Of a DNA stretch of 64,000 bases, positions 34,449 to 43,479 are shown one piece after another (position 1 is the first letter of the stretch; every line of letters starts with the position of its first letter). The stretch spans positions 5,508 to 69,507 of the forward strand of contig JBKECK010000077.1 of assembly GCA_047974625.1 (NCBI GenBank), read 5' to 3'. Made by a program: the position numbers and the translations under genes. The notes beneath the pieces are model-generated. The model saw nothing but the letters and a program-made list of their open reading frames with translations, made no database searches and was not told where the DNA came from. This DNA is from CADEDH01 sp047974625 (lineage in GTDB: Bacteria > Actinomycetota > Acidimicrobiia > Acidimicrobiales > SZUA-35).

Positions 34449-35363
34449 TCAGCGCGGCCCGGGCCCACCGGGCCGCTGGTTGAGCCGGCCGAACTGCTCG
34501 ATGGTCTCGAGGGCCTCGTCCTGCTCCGTAGATGCGCAGCGAATGATCACCTGCTCGAACCCGAGCGCTTCCAGGTCGGCCAGCGCGGCCGCCGCGTCCT
34601 CAGCGTCGCCCACCAGGAGCTGGTCGAGGCCCATACCCCGGTAGCCGGCCGCCACCAGGGCGGCCGCCCGCTCGGTGGCCCGGTCACGGTTCGCCAACAC
34701 TAGGACGTCCTGACGGACCACGGCCCGGGCGGTCGTGCCCCGGGCGGAGCACGCCGACCGGTAGCGGTCGAGGAGGCGGGCCATGGTGTCACGGTCGAGT
34801 CCCGGCCCGGCGTACCACACGTCGCCGTGGGCGGCGGCCCGGTCGAGGGCTGCGTCGGCGTGACCGCCGATCCACCATTCGACCCCGCGTTCGGGGCGGA
34901 GACCGATCCGGGTCGGTCCCACCCCCAGCCGCTCGCTGGTCACCGTCTCCCCGGCCAGCAGGCCCTTGACGACCCGCACCATCTCGTCGGTGACCACCCC
35001 CCGGGTGGACAGATTCGCCCCCATGGAGGCGAACTGGCCGCGGCCCCGGCCGATACCGGTCTGGAGGATGAACGGGGCGTCGAGCAGGCCGGCGAGGGTG
35101 CCGACCTGTTCGGCCACCAGAACCGGCGACCAGAGCGGGAGCAGGAACAGGCAGCCGGCGGGCCGGTCGGACCATTCGGCCAGGAGCCGGCCGAGGATCG
35201 GGGTGTTCTGCTGGTAGGGGCTGGGCTCGGCGTGGTGGTCACCGACGGTCAGGGAGCTGAGGCCGGCCCGGTGGGCGGCAATCGCCCGTTCCACCATCAC
35301 CGCCCCGCCGCGCGACGGTGGGTCGGTGTCGTGGGACGAGGTGAGGGAGATGCCGATGTGCAT
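34449..35363 (-). CDS. LLM-class flavin/F420-dependent oxidoreductase
   Basis: 304 residues, luciferase-like (TIM barrel) fold: MHIGISLTSSHDTD, LSSLTVGDHHAEPS with the conserved DHH-type stretch, LVAEQVGTLAGL, GRGRGQFASMG and EWWIGGHADAALDRAA. Enzymes of this class use FMNH2 or F420H2 to hydroxylate or reduce small molecules and are abundant in actinobacteria. Substrate unknown. It lies 52 bp downstream of the penicillin-acylase-like gene on the same strand and could be co-transcribed with it; the SipW-like operon beyond is separated by a likely promoter gap. Confidence 0.82.
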   Translation of the reverse strand: MHIGISLTSSHDTDPPSRGGAVMVERAIAAHRAGLSSLTVGDHHAEPSPYQQNTPILGRLLAEWSDRPAGCLFLLPLWSPVLVAEQVGTLAGLLDAPFILQTGIGRGRGQFASMGANLSTRGVVTDEMVRVVKGLLAGETVTSERLGVGPTRIGLRPERGVEWWIGGHADAALDRAAAHGDVWYAGPGLDRDTMARLLDRYRSACSARGTTARAVVRQDVLVLANRDRATERAAALVAAGYRGMGLDQLLVGDAEDAAAALADLEALGFEQVIIRCASTEQDEALETIEQFGRLNQRPGGPGPR

Positions 35364-35415
35364 GGTTGGGCTCCGTCCGGGTGGGGTCGGGGTTACGGGG
35401 AGGGCGGGACGGGGG

Positions 35416-37800
35416 TCACCGGGACGGGACGTCGGCGGGGACGGTCAGGGGCTCGCTGGTGACGGTGGCGGCGGCCACCGCGGCCGGGGAGTAGGCCATC
35501 GGCAGCAGCTCAGCGGCCAGCCAGGCGGGCCGCTGGTCCTTGTCGTGAGCGCCGCCGGGCACGCCGCTGACCCCGTGGGGGACCACCCATCCGGAGCGAT
35601 CCCAGTCAGCGAGATCGAACACGTACCGGGCCACCGACGCCACGCTGGCGCCCGTCCCGGCGGCCGGGTTGACGGCAGCACACCGGACGGTGTCGCCATC
35701 GCCCGGGCAGGGGTCGGCGGGTGGGCTCCATTCGGCGGGGCCGATACCGGCGGCCGCCAACGGGTGGGCGTTGACCGTGGGGTGCAGGGGACCCCATGAC
35801 CAGGTTGCCGGGTCCGGGCCGAACCGGTCGGCCAGGCGGGCGGCGACCTGGTCGACGATCGACCCCAGGGTGCCGGCAAGTATCGCGGGGTCGGGTGGCT
35901 CCGACCCCGGGGCCAAGACGAGCCCCCAGCGGCCACGGGCCAGCAGGGCGGTCGCGTCGTCGTGGAGCATCCGGCCCAAGCCGAGGCGGGAGGGCCAGCC
36001 GGCCACCCCGTCGGGTCGGAGCCCGAGCCGACGGGTGATCTCCTCGGCCCATTCCGCCCGAATCAGGCCGTAGACGGCGGCGGCCGCGCTCCCGGCGGTC
36101 AGGTCGCCGTCCCAGGCCGCCAGCAGGGCCAGGGCCCGCCGCCCGCCGTGGGTGGCCGGAGTGGCGGTGGCCAGGACGGGCAGCAGGGCCCGGGCCCGGA
36201 CGGACACGGTGTCAGCGTGGATGTCCACCATGTCAGCCACCGTGGCCCGGTCGAGCGGATCGAGTCGTTCGACGAGGCGGTCGTGGCGGGGGGAGTCGGC
36301 GAAGTCGAGCGAGACATAGGGCCCACCCCCGGCCAGGAGGTTGTTGGCGGTCACGAGGTAGCCCCGCTCGGGGTCTCTCCAGCGGGGCAGGGCGTCGTAG
36401 GCCACCACGGTGGCCTGGTCGGCCCAGCCGTGCTGGGCGTCACCGGGCACCGGGCCCCAGCGGTTGGCCGCCGGTCGTTCCAGGATCCGACCCCGGATCC
36501 GTAGGGAGATGGCGCCGTCCACGTCCGCGGTCAGCAGGTTGTTGACCGGGACCACCCAGCTCCCCATGATGGCCTCGAAGCCGTCGACGTCGCCGGCCTC
36601 GAGCATCGGCCACAGGCAGTCGAAGGTGGTGTCGCCCCGGCGGCCCGGGTCTTGGGTGGCGGTCCAGGCCATGCTCAGCACCGGGGCGTCCCCGCCCGGG
36701 TCACCGAGGACGACGGGCCCCCGCTCCGTCCGGGCCCGGGTGACGGTCACGTCCGCTCCCCCGGCCACAACGACCGTCTCGGTGCCCACCACCGCCACGG
36801 GACCGTCCTCGACGAACAGGTCGGTGTCGTCGGCCATCCCGTGGGTGATGCACCAGGCCACCCGCTCGTTGTGGCCGAAGTGGGGCAGACCGGGAACCCC
36901 GGGGAAGCCGAGCCCAATGGCGTCGAACCGGTCGCAGCGGAGGTGTACCTGGTGGTAGGCGTTAGGGAACTCGATGCCCCGGTGCGGATCACCGGCCAGC
37001 AACGGCGCCCCCGAGGCGGTCCGGCCGGGGGCCACGGCCCACGAGTTGGATCCGCCCTCGGCATCCCCGGCGGACGGACCGTCGCCGTCGGCCCCCGTCC
37101 CCGCCCCAGCCACCGACCGGTTGAGGGCGTCGAGCCAGGTCGTGACCCCGGCCAGGGTGGCCACGCCCACGGCGGCACCGTCGGCCCCGGTCAGGGCCGA
37201 CCCGGCGGCACCGTCGGCCCCGGTCAGGGCCGACCCGGCGGCACCGTCCCCGAGGGCACCGGGCGGGATCATCGGGGTGGCCCACCGGTCGCCGGGCGGG
37301 GTCACGGTGGCCACCGCCACCTCGGCTCCGGCGGTGTCGGCCACCAGGGCCCGGTAGAGCTTGCGGGTAAGGGAGCCCATGAACAGGTGCCGCACGTGGT
37401 AGACGAGCAGGCAGTGCCAGGGGGCCCACGGTTCCGGCGGTTCGGGGTGACGGGCCACGTCAGCGGGCAGGCGGTCGGCGTGCTCGCCCAACCAGGCGTT
37501 GACCCCAGCCGCGTATGCCTCGGTCATCCGCCGGGTGGCCGGGGCCAGCGTCGACCATTGGGCCTCGGCCGACCGGGCCAGCCCGAAGCGCCGGAAGAAC
37601 ACGTCCTCGGCCACGGCCGCGGCCCCCACCACCTCGGCCCAGCGGCCCTGACCGCGGCGCCGGTCCCACTCCATCTGCCAGAGGCGGTCACCGGCCGCCA
37701 CCCACCCCTGACCCCAGAACACCGCCAGCGGATCAGGGGCCTCGAGGTGGCTGATCCCCCACCGGTCGACGTGTCGGGTCAGGCTCCTCGGCTCGGTCAC
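35416..37800 (-). CDS. Penicillin acylase-family Ntn hydrolase, apparently without a signal peptide
   Basis: 794 residues. N-terminal region HVDRWGISHLEAPDPLAVFWGQGWVAAGDRLWQMEWDRR is typical of the acylase alpha chain. The autocatalytic site is GG/SNSW with S251 as the N-terminal nucleophile after self-cleavage, followed by GDPHRGIEFPNAYHQVHL. Downstream NNLLTADVDGAI and SQ/AN motifs fit the beta chain. Such enzymes split amides of penicillins, acyl-homoserine lactones or lipopeptides and are normally exported. This one begins MTEPRSLTRHVDRWG with no hydrophobic signal, so a cytoplasmic location or misassigned start is possible. The spacer before the nucleophile contains a duplicated GSALTGADGAA segment. 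Substrate unknown. Confidence 0.85.
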   Translation of the reverse strand: MTEPRSLTRHVDRWGISHLEAPDPLAVFWGQGWVAAGDRLWQMEWDRRRGQGRWAEVVGAAAVAEDVFFRRFGLARSAEAQWSTLAPATRRMTEAYAAGVNAWLGEHADRLPADVARHPEPPEPWAPWHCLLVYHVRHLFMGSLTRKLYRALVADTAGAEVAVATVTPPGDRWATPMIPPGALGDGAAGSALTGADGAAGSALTGADGAAVGVATLAGVTTWLDALNRSVAGAGTGADGDGPSAGDAEGGSNSWAVAPGRTASGAPLLAGDPHRGIEFPNAYHQVHLRCDRFDAIGLGFPGVPGLPHFGHNERVAWCITHGMADDTDLFVEDGPVAVVGTETVVVAGGADVTVTRARTERGPVVLGDPGGDAPVLSMAWTATQDPGRRGDTTFDCLWPMLEAGDVDGFEAIMGSWVVPVNNLLTADVDGAISLRIRGRILERPAANRWGPVPGDAQHGWADQATVVAYDALPRWRDPERGYLVTANNLLAGGGPYVSLDFADSPRHDRLVERLDPLDRATVADMVDIHADTVSVRARALLPVLATATPATHGGRRALALLAAWDGDLTAGSAAAAVYGLIRAEWAEEITRRLGLRPDGVAGWPSRLGLGRMLHDDATALLARGRWGLVLAPGSEPPDPAILAGTLGSIVDQVAARLADRFGPDPATWSWGPLHPTVNAHPLAAAGIGPAEWSPPADPCPGDGDTVRCAAVNPAAGTGASVASVARYVFDLADWDRSGWVVPHGVSGVPGGAHDKDQRPAWLAAELLPMAYSPAAVAAATVTSEPLTVPADVPSR
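37171..37236. repeat. 33-bp tandem duplication in the acylase gene
   Basis: Two exact 33-bp units (37171-37203, 37204-37236) plus a partial third, encoding AAGSALTGADG twice (about residues 187-208) in the spacer shortly before the autoproteolytic Ser. It lies in a region expected to be trimmed or disordered, so it is probably tolerated. Confidence 0.95.
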
Positions 37801-37876
37801 GCCCGGAGCCTACCGAACCCGGCCCCGGCGGTCCCGTCCCTGGCCACGCCGGCCGGGCCGGTACGATCCTGGACCG

Positions 37877-38854
37877 GTGAACACGATCAAGGACCTTCAC
37901 GGGCGACGGCCGGACGCCACCGGTCAGATCCGCCGCCTGCGCGACGAGATCGATGAGATCGATCCCCTCCTGTTGGCCTCGTTGACCGACGCCGACGCTC
38001 TGCTCGACGAACTGGCCTACGCCGTCCGCCCCCCTGTGCACGAACGGCGGGTCCCCAGCTACGGCAGTATCGTCCGACCGCGGAAGGGCTCGGCGGCGTG
38101 GGCCGACGAGACCCGGATCGGTGCGGCCCACCGTCGGGTAGAGTCCCTCCCCGACAACGCCGTCCGGCGGTTCGCCGACGGGATCACCAGCTTCACGGTG
38201 CACGGGCCCGACGGTGTCAACGACCTGGTGGTGTTCGACCGGAGCGTCGGCTCCGAGCGCGACATCACCATCGTGGCCGAGGCCTCGGGGGCAACCGTGG
38301 TCCAACGCCACCCGTCGGGGGTGGTCAGGGCGGCCGGGTCGTTCGGGGTACTCCGCCTCCTCGGCTACGATTGGCACCTCGAGCCGCCGGTCAGCCGCTG
38401 GCTCGACGTCTCCGCGTGCGGCGAGGATCCGCCCGCCCGCGAGGTGATGGATGAGCTGCTCCGGTTCGCCGTTCACGACGTCGCCTCCCGCAACGTGGGC
38501 GCCACGTTCGTGGTGTCCCCCAACGGGCGCCTCCGGCCGGGTACCGACCGGCGCTGGCGCACGGTACCCGAGTTCCAGATCACCCGGCCGTCGGATCTCG
38601 CCCCGCTGTACCACATCCTCGGCCAGATGGACGGGGCGGCCGTGTTCGACCGGCACGGCACCCTGCGCGAGCTCGGCGCCCGGCTGGTGCCCTCGGTGGA
38701 GGCGGAGCTGGCCGTCGGCCCCTACCGGGGCACCCGCCACACCTCCGCCCTCCGCTACAGCTACGACGACCCCGGGGCGATCCTGATCGTGGTCAGCGAG
38801 GACGGCCCCGTTTCGGTGCTGCGCGGCGGACGACGCCTCGGTCATTCGAGCTAA
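37877..38854 (+). CDS. Putative diadenylate cyclase (DAC domain), non-DisA type
   Basis: 325 residues from GTG 37877. The C-terminal ~120 residues match the DAC (DisA_N) fold: NVGATFVVSPNGRL, PSDLAPLYHILGQMDGAAVFDRHG with the DGA motif (252-254), LGARLVPS and GTRHTSALRYSYD with the RHT motif (287-289), then LIVVSEDGPVSVLRGG. DGA and RHT are the nucleotide-binding and catalytic motifs for making c-di-AMP from ATP. The N-terminal ~190 residues (IRRLRDEIDEIDP, TSFTVHGPDGVNDLVVFDRSVGSERDITIVAEA) are an unassigned, probably sensory domain. There is no membrane segment and no DisA helix-hairpin-helix. It is divergent from the acylase gene with a 76-bp gap. Confidence 0.78.
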   Translation: MNTIKDLHGRRPDATGQIRRLRDEIDEIDPLLLASLTDADALLDELAYAVRPPVHERRVPSYGSIVRPRKGSAAWADETRIGAAHRRVESLPDNAVRRFADGITSFTVHGPDGVNDLVVFDRSVGSERDITIVAEASGATVVQRHPSGVVRAAGSFGVLRLLGYDWHLEPPVSRWLDVSACGEDPPAREVMDELLRFAVHDVASRNVGATFVVSPNGRLRPGTDRRWRTVPEFQITRPSDLAPLYHILGQMDGAAVFDRHGTLRELGARLVPSVEAELAVGPYRGTRHTSALRYSYDDPGAILIVVSEDGPVSVLRGGRRLGHSS

Positions 38855-38864
38855 GGGACACACC

Positions 38865-38985
38865 CCCCCGAGCGATGAGGCCTCGGCCGAAGAGCCGAAC
38901 AACACAGGGGGCCAACCACAACGCACCGGCCGGCACAACACCCCCGAGCGATGAGGCCTCGGCCGAAGAGCCGACAACACAGGGG
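38865..38985. repeat. Direct repeat of about 46 bp, two copies, downstream of the DAC gene
   Basis: Copies at 38865-38910 and 38941-38985 begin CCCCCGAGCGATGAGG and end in AACACAGGGG, differing by one indel, with a 30-bp spacer. Each contains palindromic GAGGCCTC and CGGCCG elements that can form short hairpins. They are non-coding, lying between the putative cyclase and the acyl-CoA ligase. They may act as a terminator pair or a small repetitive element; other copies elsewhere in the genome would favour the latter. Confidence 0.85.
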
Positions 38986-39083
38986 CCGCCGTGGACCGGA
39001 CCGGCCTCAACCCCTAGCATGGCATGTGACCTGAGTCACTCTCCTTGCCTGCAGGGTGGCCCGAGCCGTCCTGGGGGACCGAA

Positions 39084-40661
39084 ATGACCGAGATCCGATC
39101 CATCGCCGACATGATCCGCCACCACGCGGCGGAACGGGGCGGGAAAACAGCCCTGGTGTTCGAGGACCGGAGCTGGACCTACCAACAGCTCCACGACGAA
39201 TCAAGCCAGGTGGCCCAGGCCCTGATGGCCGCCGGGGTCGGGCCCCAGGACCGGGTGGCCTTCCTGGGCCGGAACGCCCCCGAGTACTTCACCTTCCTCG
39301 GCGGGGCCGGCAAGGTCAATGCGGTGACCGTGGCCGTCAACTGGCGTTTGGCTCCGCCCGAGATGGAGTACATCCTGAACAACGCCGAGGTCGGGGTCCT
39401 GCTCGTCGGCGAGGACTTCATCGACCATGTGGCCAAGATGGACCTGGCCACGGTGTCGACCATGGTGGTCATGGGCGAACCCGGTGAGGGCCAGGTCTCC
39501 TACCCGGATTGGATCGGCGGCCAACCGGCCGAGGACTCGGCCGTCGAGGTGCCGTGGGAAGCCCCCTGCTACCAGCTCTACACCTCAGGGACCACCGGCC
39601 TGCCCAAGGGGGTGGAGCTCACCAACCGCAATTTCTTCGAGATGCTGCCGACCGCCAGCCGTGAGTGGGGCTTCGATACCGACAGCGTGAACCTCGTCGC
39701 CATGCCCCTGTTCCACATCGCCGGCAGCGGCTGGGGCGTGGTGGGCCTCTACAACGGGGGCACCAACATCCTGCTGGGTGATGTGGACCCGGGCCGGATC
39801 CTGGAACTGATCCCGAGCGCCGGGGTGACCAACATGCTCCTGGTGCCCGCAGTGCTCCAGTTCCTCACCGCCACGCCGGGCTATGCCGAGACCGACTACT
39901 CGACCCTGCGGAGCGTGGTCTACGGGGCGTCTCCCATCACCGAGTCCGTGCTGGTCACCTCCATGCAGACCATGGGTTGCGACTTCGTCCAAGCCTACGG
40001 CTTGACCGAGACCACCGGCGGGATCACCATCCTGCGGGCCGCCGACCACGACCCCGGCGGTCCCCGGGCCCACCTGTTACGCTCGGCGGGCGAACCGTGG
40101 GGCGACGTCGAGTTGCGCATCGTCGACACCGCGTCCGGCACCGACGCCGCCGACGGTGAGGTGGGCGAGGTGTGGTGCCGGACCGTGCAGAACATGGCCG
40201 GTTACTGGGCGAATCCGGAGGCCACCGCCGACGCCTTCCCTGAAGGACGGGACGAGGACGGTCGGGGCTGGTTCCGCACCGGTGACGCCGGCTACCTTCG
40301 CGACGGCCACCTGTTCATCCACGACCGGGTCAAGGACATGATCGTCTCGGGCGCGGAGAACATCTACCCCGCGGAGATCGAGAACGTTCTGATGAAGCAC
40401 CCGTCGATCGCCGACGCGGCCGTGATCGGCGTCCCGGACGACACGTGGGGGGAGTCGGTGAAGGCCATCATCACCCCGGCGGCGGGCGCCGATCCGACCC
40501 CGGAGGAGATCATCGCCTACTGCCAGGAGAACCTGGCCCGCTACAAGTGTCCCCGCACCGTTGACCGGATGGACGTGATCCCCCGGAACCCGTCGGGCAA
40601 GATCCTGAAGACCGAGCTCCGGGCCCCCTACTGGGCCGGTCGTGACCGCCACGTCAACTGA
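39084..40661 (+). CDS. Fatty-acyl-CoA ligase (AMP-binding family)
   Basis: 525 residues from ATG 39084, with GGGGGA upstream. Adenylation-domain motifs: YTSGTTGLPKGVE (P-loop-like A3), QAYGLTETTGG (A5), WFRTGDAGYLRDGHLFIHDRVKDMIVSGAENIYPAEIE (A7-A8) and the C-terminal catalytic Lys in NPSGKILKTELR. It activates a carboxylic acid with ATP and loads it on CoA. The length and GAEN motif fit medium/long-chain or aromatic acyl-CoA synthetases of the FadD type. It is followed after 156 bp by an APH-like kinase gene on the same strand, a pairing common in actinobacterial lipid catabolism clusters. Confidence 0.93.
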   Translation: MTEIRSIADMIRHHAAERGGKTALVFEDRSWTYQQLHDESSQVAQALMAAGVGPQDRVAFLGRNAPEYFTFLGGAGKVNAVTVAVNWRLAPPEMEYILNNAEVGVLLVGEDFIDHVAKMDLATVSTMVVMGEPGEGQVSYPDWIGGQPAEDSAVEVPWEAPCYQLYTSGTTGLPKGVELTNRNFFEMLPTASREWGFDTDSVNLVAMPLFHIAGSGWGVVGLYNGGTNILLGDVDPGRILELIPSAGVTNMLLVPAVLQFLTATPGYAETDYSTLRSVVYGASPITESVLVTSMQTMGCDFVQAYGLTETTGGITILRAADHDPGGPRAHLLRSAGEPWGDVELRIVDTASGTDAADGEVGEVWCRTVQNMAGYWANPEATADAFPEGRDEDGRGWFRTGDAGYLRDGHLFIHDRVKDMIVSGAENIYPAEIENVLMKHPSIADAAVIGVPDDTWGESVKAIITPAAGADPTPEEIIAYCQENLARYKCPRTVDRMDVIPRNPSGKILKTELRAPYWAGRDRHVN

Positions 40662-40817
40662 TCCGGGCCGCCGGCCCGGCAACGTACCGGCGCCGCCCGG
40701 TCGACCGCGGACGGCCGGACGCGCGAGCCTAAGGCCGGGCCCGGCCTGACCGAAGGTCGGCCCCGGGACCGGGTCACCCACCCGGCCCCGGCACTGTCCC
40801 CGGACCAGAACTGGATC

Positions 40818-42323
40818 ATGACCGACACCGACGCTCGACCGGACGCTGACCCCACTCCCCCCGCCGACGACCCCGCCACCCTCCACCAGCGGCTCGAAAC
40901 GATGCTGCAGCGACGCGCCGGCGCCGAGCGCCTGGTCAGTTTCGAGCGGTTGTCGGGCGGGGCCAGCCAGGAGACCTACCGTCTCATCGCCGTCATCGAC
41001 GGGATGGAGACCCCCCTCGCCCTCCGACGGGCCCCCGGCGGGGAGACCGGCGCGGTGGAGGGCCGGCCGGGCCTCGCCGTGGAGGCCCAGCTGATGATCG
41101 TGGCTGGTGAGGCCGGGGTGCCCGAACCGACCGTGTACGCGGTATTGGAACCCGACGACGACCTCGGCGACGGGTTCGTCATGGAGTGGCTGGACGGCGA
41201 GACGCTGGGAGCCCGAATCAACCGGTCGCCCGCCCTCGACGCCGTCCGGCCCGGCCTGGCTCAGGAGTGCGGCCGGATCCTGGCCACCATCCACGGCATC
41301 GACCCGAAGGCCACCGGCCTGGCCGACCGGCTCGAGGTCAAGACCCCCGGGGCCTTCCTCGAGGAGATGGTGGAGCGGTACCAGCTGCTCGGCTCACCCC
41401 AGCCGATGATCGACTTCACCGCCCACTGGTTGGCCGACAACCTGCCCGAGGACCAGGAACCGAAGCTGGTCCACAACGACTTCCGCAACGGCAACGTCAT
41501 GGTCGGTCCCGACGGGGTGATGGCGGTGCTCGACTGGGAGGTGGCCCACCTCGGCGATCCGATGCGGGACCTGGGCTGGATCTGCACCAACTCCTGGCGG
41601 TTCGGTCAACGGGACAAGCCGGTCGGCGGCTTCGGCGACTACGCCGACCTGTTCGCCGGCTATGAGGAGGTCTCGGGCCGACCCGTCGACCCCGACCACG
41701 TCCGGTTCTGGGAGGTGTTCGGATCGTTCTGGTGGGCCATCGGCTGCCTGTCGATGGCGGAACGCTGGCGGACCGGCCCCGACGCCACCGTCGAACGGCC
41801 CGGCATCGCCCGGCGGAGCTCGGAGTGCCAGGTGGACTGCGTCAACCTGCTGATCCCGGGCCCGGTGGAGGTGGTGACCGCGGGGAACGATCCGACCGCC
41901 TCGTCGTCCACCGACATGCCCACCACCCTGGAGCTCCTGGTGAGCGTGCGCGACTTCCTCCGCACCGACGTCATGCCCGCCATCGAGGGCCGGACCGGCT
42001 TCATGGCCAGGGTGGCGTCGAACTCGCTCGACATCGTCCGCCGGGAACTAGAGCTCGGCCCGCCCCACCGCCGCGGTGAACTGGCCCGGCTCCGCAGCCT
42101 GCTCGGAGCAGGCGGGGGTGACGGCCCAGAGGCAGGCGGTGACGACGCCCCGGCTGTCCTGGTCGAACTGCGGCGACGGCTGATCGCGGCCATGGCCGAC
42201 GGCACGATTGCTCTGGACGACCCGGCGCTCCACCATCACCTGCGCACCACCGTGGTCAACCAGGTGGGCATCGACCAGCCCGTGTACTCCGGCTACCGGG
42301 CCGCGGTCGACCAGACGGTCTGA
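40818..42323 (+). CDS. APH-like phosphotransferase with C-terminal helical domain
   Basis: 501 residues. The kinase-like N-terminal 350 residues show SGGASQETYRL, the catalytic loop HNDFRNGNVMV (219-229, D221 as base) and DWEVAHLGDP (239-248) for metal binding: the aminoglycoside-phosphotransferase fold, in the branch often found beside acyl-CoA dehydrogenases. Residues about 365-501 (MPTTLELLVSVRDFLRTDVMPAIEGRTGFMARVASNSLDIVRREL) form a helical extension resembling DUF6285 proteins, usually separate genes. Here the two are fused. The substrate is unknown; association with acyl-CoA ligase suggests a hydroxylated acyl or sterol intermediate rather than an antibiotic. Confidence 0.83.
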   Translation: MTDTDARPDADPTPPADDPATLHQRLETMLQRRAGAERLVSFERLSGGASQETYRLIAVIDGMETPLALRRAPGGETGAVEGRPGLAVEAQLMIVAGEAGVPEPTVYAVLEPDDDLGDGFVMEWLDGETLGARINRSPALDAVRPGLAQECGRILATIHGIDPKATGLADRLEVKTPGAFLEEMVERYQLLGSPQPMIDFTAHWLADNLPEDQEPKLVHNDFRNGNVMVGPDGVMAVLDWEVAHLGDPMRDLGWICTNSWRFGQRDKPVGGFGDYADLFAGYEEVSGRPVDPDHVRFWEVFGSFWWAIGCLSMAERWRTGPDATVERPGIARRSSECQVDCVNLLIPGPVEVVTAGNDPTASSSTDMPTTLELLVSVRDFLRTDVMPAIEGRTGFMARVASNSLDIVRRELELGPPHRRGELARLRSLLGAGGGDGPEAGGDDAPAVLVELRRRLIAAMADGTIALDDPALHHHLRTTVVNQVGIDQPVYSGYRAAVDQTV

Positions 42324-42339
42324 CCCCACGGGGCCCGGG

Positions 42340-43329
42340 TCACGGCAGGCGCCGGGCCCGGGCCGGGTCGAGACGGGCCCGGACCGCTCCCACCTCGAGA
42401 CCGGCCGCGTTGCGGACGGGTACAGGCCCACCAGGCCCGGGCAGGACCCCGAGGTGGACCAGGAGGGCGCTGGTGGCCGCCTCCACCGCCCGCATCGCCC
42501 CGTCCTCGGCCTTGAGGGCGAAACCGACCCCCGATCCCGGGACGGCGCCCATCATCACCCCCTCGGCACCGCTCTTGACCAACACCGGCCGCTGGGCCGT
42601 GGCCTGGGCGACCGCCTCGTAGCGGCCGGTCCCGCTCACCCAGTAGCCGAGCCGGGCCGCGTCCACGATCCGGGGGGCGGCGGCGGCCAACTCGTCCGGC
42701 AGGCCCGACGGTTCGACCAGGCGGGCCATCCCCCGGGCCAGGGCCCGCAGGGGCAGGGTGTGGACGGGGAAGCCGCAACCGTCGACGGCCGGGGGGTCGG
42801 TGAGGGGCACCCCGGTCACCGAGGCCAGGGCGGCCGTGATCCGCCGCTGGGCCGGATGGTCGGGCGAGAGGTATCCGGCCACCGGTTCGCCCCGGCTGCG
42901 GGCGGTGGCCAGCACGCCGGTGTGTTTACCCGAGCAGCAGTGGAGCAGCGGCTCGTCGGGGCATCCGGCCCGGATCCAGCTCCGGGCCACCGCCTCGCCG
43001 AGCGGAGCCGCGCTGCCGCACCGGAGGTCCGCGGGTGAACAACCGATCCGGCCCAGCACCGAACGCACCGTGGCCACCTGGTCCGGCTCGCCGCTGTGAC
43101 TGGCGCAGGCCAAGGCCACTTCCTCCACCGACAGCCGGGCATCGTCGGCGGCCCCGGTGGCCACCAGGGGCAGGGCTTGGAGGGCCTTGACGGCCGAGCG
43201 GGCCATGGTGGGACGGTCACCGTCGCCCCAGGCCCGCCCCGAACCGCCGGCCTCGACGATCACGACATGGACCCGGTGCCGGCTTTCCGTCCGGCCGCCC
43301 CGGGTCACCTCCACCGTGCACGCATCCAT
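42340..43329 (-). CDS. L-asparaginase II-type protein
   Basis: 329 residues from ATG 43329. It resembles the bacterial asparaginase II family (PF06089), unrelated to the E. coli AnsB fold: VVIVEAGGSGRAWGDGDRPTMARSAVKALQALPLV at the N-terminus, EEVALACASHSGEPDQVATV, the central HCCSGKHTGVLATARSRGEPVAGYL and DGCGFPVHTLPLRALARGMARL. Members hydrolyse asparagine, presumably with a Ser/Thr-Lys arrangement like serine beta-lactamase-fold enzymes. Convergent with the APH gene (16-bp gap). The start is uncertain by a few codons since its ribosome site is weak. Confidence 0.85.
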   Translation of the reverse strand: MDACTVEVTRGGRTESRHRVHVVIVEAGGSGRAWGDGDRPTMARSAVKALQALPLVATGAADDARLSVEEVALACASHSGEPDQVATVRSVLGRIGCSPADLRCGSAAPLGEAVARSWIRAGCPDEPLLHCCSGKHTGVLATARSRGEPVAGYLSPDHPAQRRITAALASVTGVPLTDPPAVDGCGFPVHTLPLRALARGMARLVEPSGLPDELAAAAPRIVDAARLGYWVSGTGRYEAVAQATAQRPVLVKSGAEGVMMGAVPGSGVGFALKAEDGAMRAVEAATSALLVHLGVLPGPGGPVPVRNAAGLEVGAVRARLDPARARRLP

Positions 43330-43479
43330 CAACCCGACAGTACGCAGTGACAACTGCACCGATCCACCGGTCTTCGGACCCAACTATCATCGTTCGATGG
43401 CGCCTTCGGGTAATGACCTGGTCAAGAAAACGCCGTGTGAACAACTGCTCACACGGCAACGGACGGCGGGGTGGTGCGC

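Noticed and set aside
37733..39010. 425-residue minus-strand frame over the putative cyclase gene
   Set aside because: Low-complexity antisense frame; the + strand frame has DGA and RHT motifs.
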